Shown: positions 61,435 to 64,000 of the stretch, piece by piece
Layout of the letters: the number at the start of each line of letters is the position of its first letter
Position numbering within the stretch: the stretch's first letter is position 1
From: Oscillospiraceae bacterium
GTDB taxonomy: Bacteria; Bacillota; Clostridia; Oscillospirales; Ruminococcaceae
Length of the DNA: 64,000 nt
Assembly (NCBI GenBank): GCA_017991935.1
Contig: JAGOPP010000007.1
Coordinates: forward strand, 8,821 to 72,820
Direction: 5' to 3'
The notes under the pieces: model-generated
Told to the model about the DNA's origin: nothing
The model's input: only the letters and a program-made list of their open reading frames with translations
The model's database searches: none
Position numbers and translations under genes: made by a program

Positions 61435-61749
61435 TTGGCAACCGTTTATGAGGAACATGCTAAAGTTTTTAAAGCGTTTTGCGATGAAAAACGCTTGCGA
61501 ATACTTGAACTACTATGCAGTGGCGAAAAGTGTGCCTGCGTTTTGTTGGAACAGTTGGATTTGGGGCAATCAGGGCTTTCCTACCACATGAAGATTTTGG
61601 TTGAGTCGGGCATTGTAGAAAGCCGCCAAGAAGGTAAATGGACGCATTACAAAATTAGTGAAAAGGGTAGCGCTTATGCTGTCAGGCTGCTAAAGGAGCT
61701 GACAACGCCGGACTTGGTTAGAGAAGAAGGTAATTGTTGCGAAAGATAA
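61435..61749 (+). CDS. arsR: ArsR-family metalloregulator (104 aa)
   Basis: Winged-helix repressor. Helix with CACVLLEQ replaces the classical ELCVCDL metal box, keeping two Cys (As(III)-type ligand pair), and further Cys sit in the C-terminal GNCCER. Recognition helix SGLSYHMKILVESG. TTG 61435 follows GAGGTG at 5 nt; no ATG is suitable. A short terminator-like hairpin and a second ATCAA-TTGAT dyad separate it from the downstream permease. Confidence 0.9.
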   Translation: MATVYEEHAKVFKAFCDEKRLRILELLCSGEKCACVLLEQLDLGQSGLSYHMKILVESGIVESRQEGKWTHYKISEKGSAYAVRLLKELTTPDLVREEGNCCER

Positions 61750-61802
61750 AAGCCATCTGAAGGATGGCTTTTAACAGGCACAATACATCAAGATTTGTTG
61801 AT
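61748..61802 (+). promoter_or_regulatory. Hairpin and second ArsR-type dyad before the permease gene
   Basis: AAAAGCCATC/GATGGCTTTT hairpin (61748-61772) can attenuate transcription after arsR. ATCAA-gatttg-TTGAT (61787-61802) is a likely second operator for ArsR. Confidence 0.6.
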
Positions 61803-61837
61803 ATGATTGTCCTATTTTGAAAGTGAGGTTCATTGGT

Positions 61838-62851
61838 GTGCAGGTATTAAAAGCAATCTGGGATTTCTTTCAAGGCCAAATACTTGGAATGAAGTGGTTG
61901 AATAGTATCATTGGCAACGGTTTGTCGGCCATGGGACTGGACCTAAACAACCGCTGGGTTGGGAGCATTCAGTTTTTTGTTTATGATGTTATAAAAATTA
62001 TACTTCTTTTATGCTTCCTAATTTTTATTATCAGCTATATTCAGAGTTATTTTCCTCCTGAGCGAAGCAAGAAGATATTGGGGCGTTTTCATGGGATTGG
62101 GGCGAACTCGGCAGCTGCGCTGCTCGGGACGGTGACACCGTTCTGTTCATGTTCATCAATACCGCTTTTCATAGGTTTTACATCTGCAGGTCTGCCTTTG
62201 GGGGTGACCTTTTCGTTCCTTATCTCTTCGCCGATGGTAGACCTTGGCTCCCTTGTCCTTTTGATGAGTATCTTTGGCGCAAAGGTAGCTATCTTATATG
62301 TCATATTCGGACTTATAATAGCCGTGGTCGGTGGTACCATTATCGAGAAAATGCACATGGAAAAACATGTGGAAAGCTTTATCTTATCGGCCGGTAGTGT
62401 TGATATTGAATCACCGGAGCTGACAAAGAAAGACCGTATTGTATATGCCAAAGAGCAAACGCTCTCAACCTTCAAAAAAGTATTACCGTATATCCTTATC
62501 GGTGTTGGTATTGGCGCAGCGATTCATAACTGGATTCCTGAGGAATGGGTTGTGTCCCTGCTCGGAAGTGATAACCCCTTCGGTGTAATACTCGCGACAT
62601 TGATTGGCGTGCCAATGTATGCTGATATCTTTGGAACGATTCCGATTGCGGAAGCCTTGCTGGTTAAAGGAGCACAGCTGGGCACGGTATTGTCATTTAT
62701 GATGGGGGTTACTACATTGTCCTTACCATCTATGATTATGCTCCGCAAGGCAGTCAAACCGAAGCTGCTTGCTTTGTTCATTGCTTTATGTACAGCTGGA
62801 ATTATTATTGTTGGGTATTTATTCAACGCTTTACAGGCGCTGATAGTATAG
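61838..62851 (+). CDS. arsP: ArsP-type (DUF318) permease (337 aa)
   Basis: Polytopic membrane protein of ~8 helices with the signature TPFCSCSSIPLFIGF, whose Cys residues in ArsP bind trivalent organoarsenicals such as methylarsenite for export. Second half repeats the fold (GVPMYADIFGTIPIAEALL). Downstream of arsR. GTG 61838 is preferred: GAGG lies 9 nt upstream; a TTG 21 nt earlier precedes that site. Confidence 0.88.
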   Translation: MQVLKAIWDFFQGQILGMKWLNSIIGNGLSAMGLDLNNRWVGSIQFFVYDVIKIILLLCFLIFIISYIQSYFPPERSKKILGRFHGIGANSAAALLGTVTPFCSCSSIPLFIGFTSAGLPLGVTFSFLISSPMVDLGSLVLLMSIFGAKVAILYVIFGLIIAVVGGTIIEKMHMEKHVESFILSAGSVDIESPELTKKDRIVYAKEQTLSTFKKVLPYILIGVGIGAAIHNWIPEEWVVSLLGSDNPFGVILATLIGVPMYADIFGTIPIAEALLVKGAQLGTVLSFMMGVTTLSLPSMIMLRKAVKPKLLALFIALCTAGIIIVGYLFNALQALIV

Positions 62852-62864
62852 GAGGACAGAACTT

Positions 62865-63629
62865 ATGGCAAAGATCTGGTATCCTGTTATTGATTATCTT
62901 ATTTGTGTAGACTGCGGCATCTGCGTAGCGAAGTGCCTCCATGGCGTATACGATCCGGCAAAGGCACCTTCCCCCGTTGTTAAAAACCCAGAAGCATGCG
63001 TTGACCATTGCCACGGCTGTGGCAACCTATGCCCGGAAGGCGCAATCACCTACGTGGGTGAGGACTCCGGCTGGACGCCGCCGCAGGGAGAACAAACAGC
63101 AGACGAACCGTGCTGTTCCTGCGGAGGTGAAACAACTCCTGAAAAGAAGGTTGTTATTGAGTATCTCTATCTTGATCTCCAGACCTGTGACCGCTGCATC
63201 GGAACTGATAGCGTTCTTGACGAGGTTATGTTGACGCTTACTCCTGCCCTGAAGCTCGCCGGTTACGAAGTTGAATACAAAAAAGTTGAGATGGAAACGG
63301 CGGAAATTGCGGAGAGATATCAGTTTCTTTCCTCTCCTACAATCCGTGTGAACGGCCAGGATATCTGCCAATCTATTGCCGAAAATAGCTGTGGCTGTTG
63401 CAGTGATATCAGCGGGTCTGATGTTGACTGCCGGGTATTCGAATACAATGGAGAAAACTATGAAGTGCCACCAAAAGAAATGCTTGCGGAATCTGTCCTT
63501 CTTGCGGTATTTGGGCAGTCTGAACCTGGCTGCTCCTGCGGCGGATATGATCTTCCGGAGAATTTGAGGTCTTTTTATGAAGGAAAGAAAAGCAAGTCCA
63601 GCTGCTCCTGCGGGGGCAGCTGCAGCTAA
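62865..63629 (+). CDS. Ferredoxin-DUF2703 fusion protein (254 aa)
   Basis: Residues 1-70: ferredoxin-like [4Fe-4S] domain (CVDCGICVAKC; CHGCGNLC). Residues 95-200: DUF2703, a thioredoxin-like fold (VVIEYLYLDLQTCDRCIGTD, cis-Pro region FLSSPTIRVNG). The C-terminus contains several CSCGG motifs. DUF2703 proteins occur in arsenic and selenium gene clusters; a reductase or metallochaperone role is inferred. It starts 13 nt after the permease stop. Confidence 0.85.
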   Translation: MAKIWYPVIDYLICVDCGICVAKCLHGVYDPAKAPSPVVKNPEACVDHCHGCGNLCPEGAITYVGEDSGWTPPQGEQTADEPCCSCGGETTPEKKVVIEYLYLDLQTCDRCIGTDSVLDEVMLTLTPALKLAGYEVEYKKVEMETAEIAERYQFLSSPTIRVNGQDICQSIAENSCGCCSDISGSDVDCRVFEYNGENYEVPPKEMLAESVLLAVFGQSEPGCSCGGYDLPENLRSFYEGKKSKSSCSCGGSCS

Positions 63630-63658
63630 ACAATAACACCAACTTATAAAGGAGTGTA

Positions 63659-64000
63659 ATGAATATGTCACTGTTCGGAAAGAAAAGGGAAGAAAAAACC
63701 CCCTGTTGTTGTGGAGGAAACTGCGATGCAGAAAATATGGCCAAGGCAGAGTGTGCAAAAACTGAGGGTGCAAGTGTAAAAATACTTGGAAGCGGATGTG
63801 CAAAATGCAATCAGCTTGAAGCGGCTACAAAATCAGCACTTCAGCAGCTCGGCATGGATATAACGGTTGACCATGTGACCGACTTCTCACAAATCGCGGC
63901 CTATGGAGTAATGACCACACCTGCCCTCGTTATAGACGGAAAAGTGGTTTCCTACGGTAAGGTTTTGAAAGCCGAGGAGGTCGTGAAGATTCTGCAAAAA
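63659..64000 (+). CDS. Thioredoxin-like 'redox-active disulfide' protein (partial, cut by right edge)
   Basis: 114 codons are visible and the frame is still open at the edge. The N-terminal 40 residues hold a CCCGGNC cluster and further Cys. Then comes a thioredoxin-like domain of the MTH895 type: strand VKILGSGC, active site CAKC, helix QLEAATKSALQQLGM and cis-Pro loop TTPALVIDGKVV. Found beside DUF318/ArsP permeases in many genomes. GGAG lies 4 nt before ATG 63659; the in-frame ATG at 63665 is possible. Confidence 0.88.
   Translation, partial: MNMSLFGKKREEKTPCCCGGNCDAENMAKAECAKTEGASVKILGSGCAKCNQLEAATKSALQQLGMDITVDHVTDFSQIAAYGVMTTPALVIDGKVVSYGKVLKAEEVVKILQK

Noticed and set aside
61186..61458. 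90-codon minus-strand frame between the Crp/Fnr gene and arsR
   Set aside because: It overlaps the arsR promoter and both neighbouring coding regions, has no ribosome site, and its Tyr/Arg-rich text looks like AT-rich antisense.

Overview
The window reads as chromosome of an anaerobic, spore-forming member of the class Clostridia (Oscillospiraceae/Ruminococcaceae-like; inferred from gene content, not from a marker gene). Up to about 59.2 kb the DNA is very GC-rich, with GC-rich third codon positions, strong Shine-Dalgarno sites and several TTG/GTG starts. From 59.2 kb to the right edge it becomes clearly AT-richer, which suggests a transferred segment. The organism carries many low-potential Fe-S/flavin electron carriers, rubredoxin and rubrerythrin, a SAM-I riboswitch, and germination proteases with a cortex-lytic enzyme.

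Layout: 1-1.7 kb, two divergent spore-surface-like genes sharing a helical domain. 2.1-3.0 kb, a TipA-type MerR regulator with its own promoter/operator and an internal start. 3.2-7.7 kb, oxidative-stress genes (superoxide dismutase, ferredoxin, thioredoxin, Crp/Fnr regulator, two rubredoxin/rubrerythrin fusion proteins). 7.9-13.9 kb, the F1Fo ATP synthase operon, in which atpH is absent as a gene and a delta C-terminal-like domain is fused to the alpha subunit. 14.3-17.9 kb, a TetR regulator, a small acidic protein and a KdpDE-type pair. 18.0-21.2 kb, a BlaI/BlaR1-type pair with twin operators and an unusual sensor domain. 21.7-24.2 kb, a three-gene Ktr/Trk potassium uptake operon. 24.5-28.5 kb, a LysM/GH18 spore-cortex enzyme, a permuted NlpC/P60-like protein, a small unknown gene and a PAP2 phosphatase. 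28.8-29.8 kb, an ECF S component under a SAM-I riboswitch. 29.8-34.8 kb, a DUF2284 protein, small genes, a glycosyltransferase apparently starting at CTG, and an aldehyde dehydrogenase. 35.0-39.8 kb, a NuoE-like/NuoF-like/GltD-like flavoprotein set that resembles a Sporomusa-type (Stn) electron-bifurcating transhydrogenase, interrupted by a degenerate CRISPR-like array. 40.0-47.1 kb, a DUF4157 protein and an AAA+ ATPase of the kind found with extracellular contractile injection systems (eCIS), with no structural genes in view and a duplicated 3' end of the ATPase gene between them. 48.0-51.7 kb, Hpt, receiver-GGDEF and sensor-EAL proteins. 51.9-57.0 kb, a germination operon (small protein, two Csp-type subtilases, SleC-like enzyme). 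57.2-59.1 kb, a zinc-ribbon membrane protein. 59.4-64.0 kb, the AT-richer segment: cupin, membrane Fe-S protein, Crp/Fnr regulator, then arsR, an ArsP-type permease, a ferredoxin-DUF2703 protein and a thioredoxin-like protein cut by the edge.

Main themes are redox balance and oxygen tolerance, K+ and cell-envelope homeostasis, spore formation and germination, and a possible eCIS effector module. The features most worth following up are the delta-alpha ATP synthase fusion, the DUF4157/AAA+ pair with its duplicated scar, the membrane-anchored KtrA-like small subunit, the Stn-like complex, and the BlaR1 homologue without a recognisable penicillin-binding domain. Many intergenic gaps hold direct repeats or strong hairpins rather than genes.
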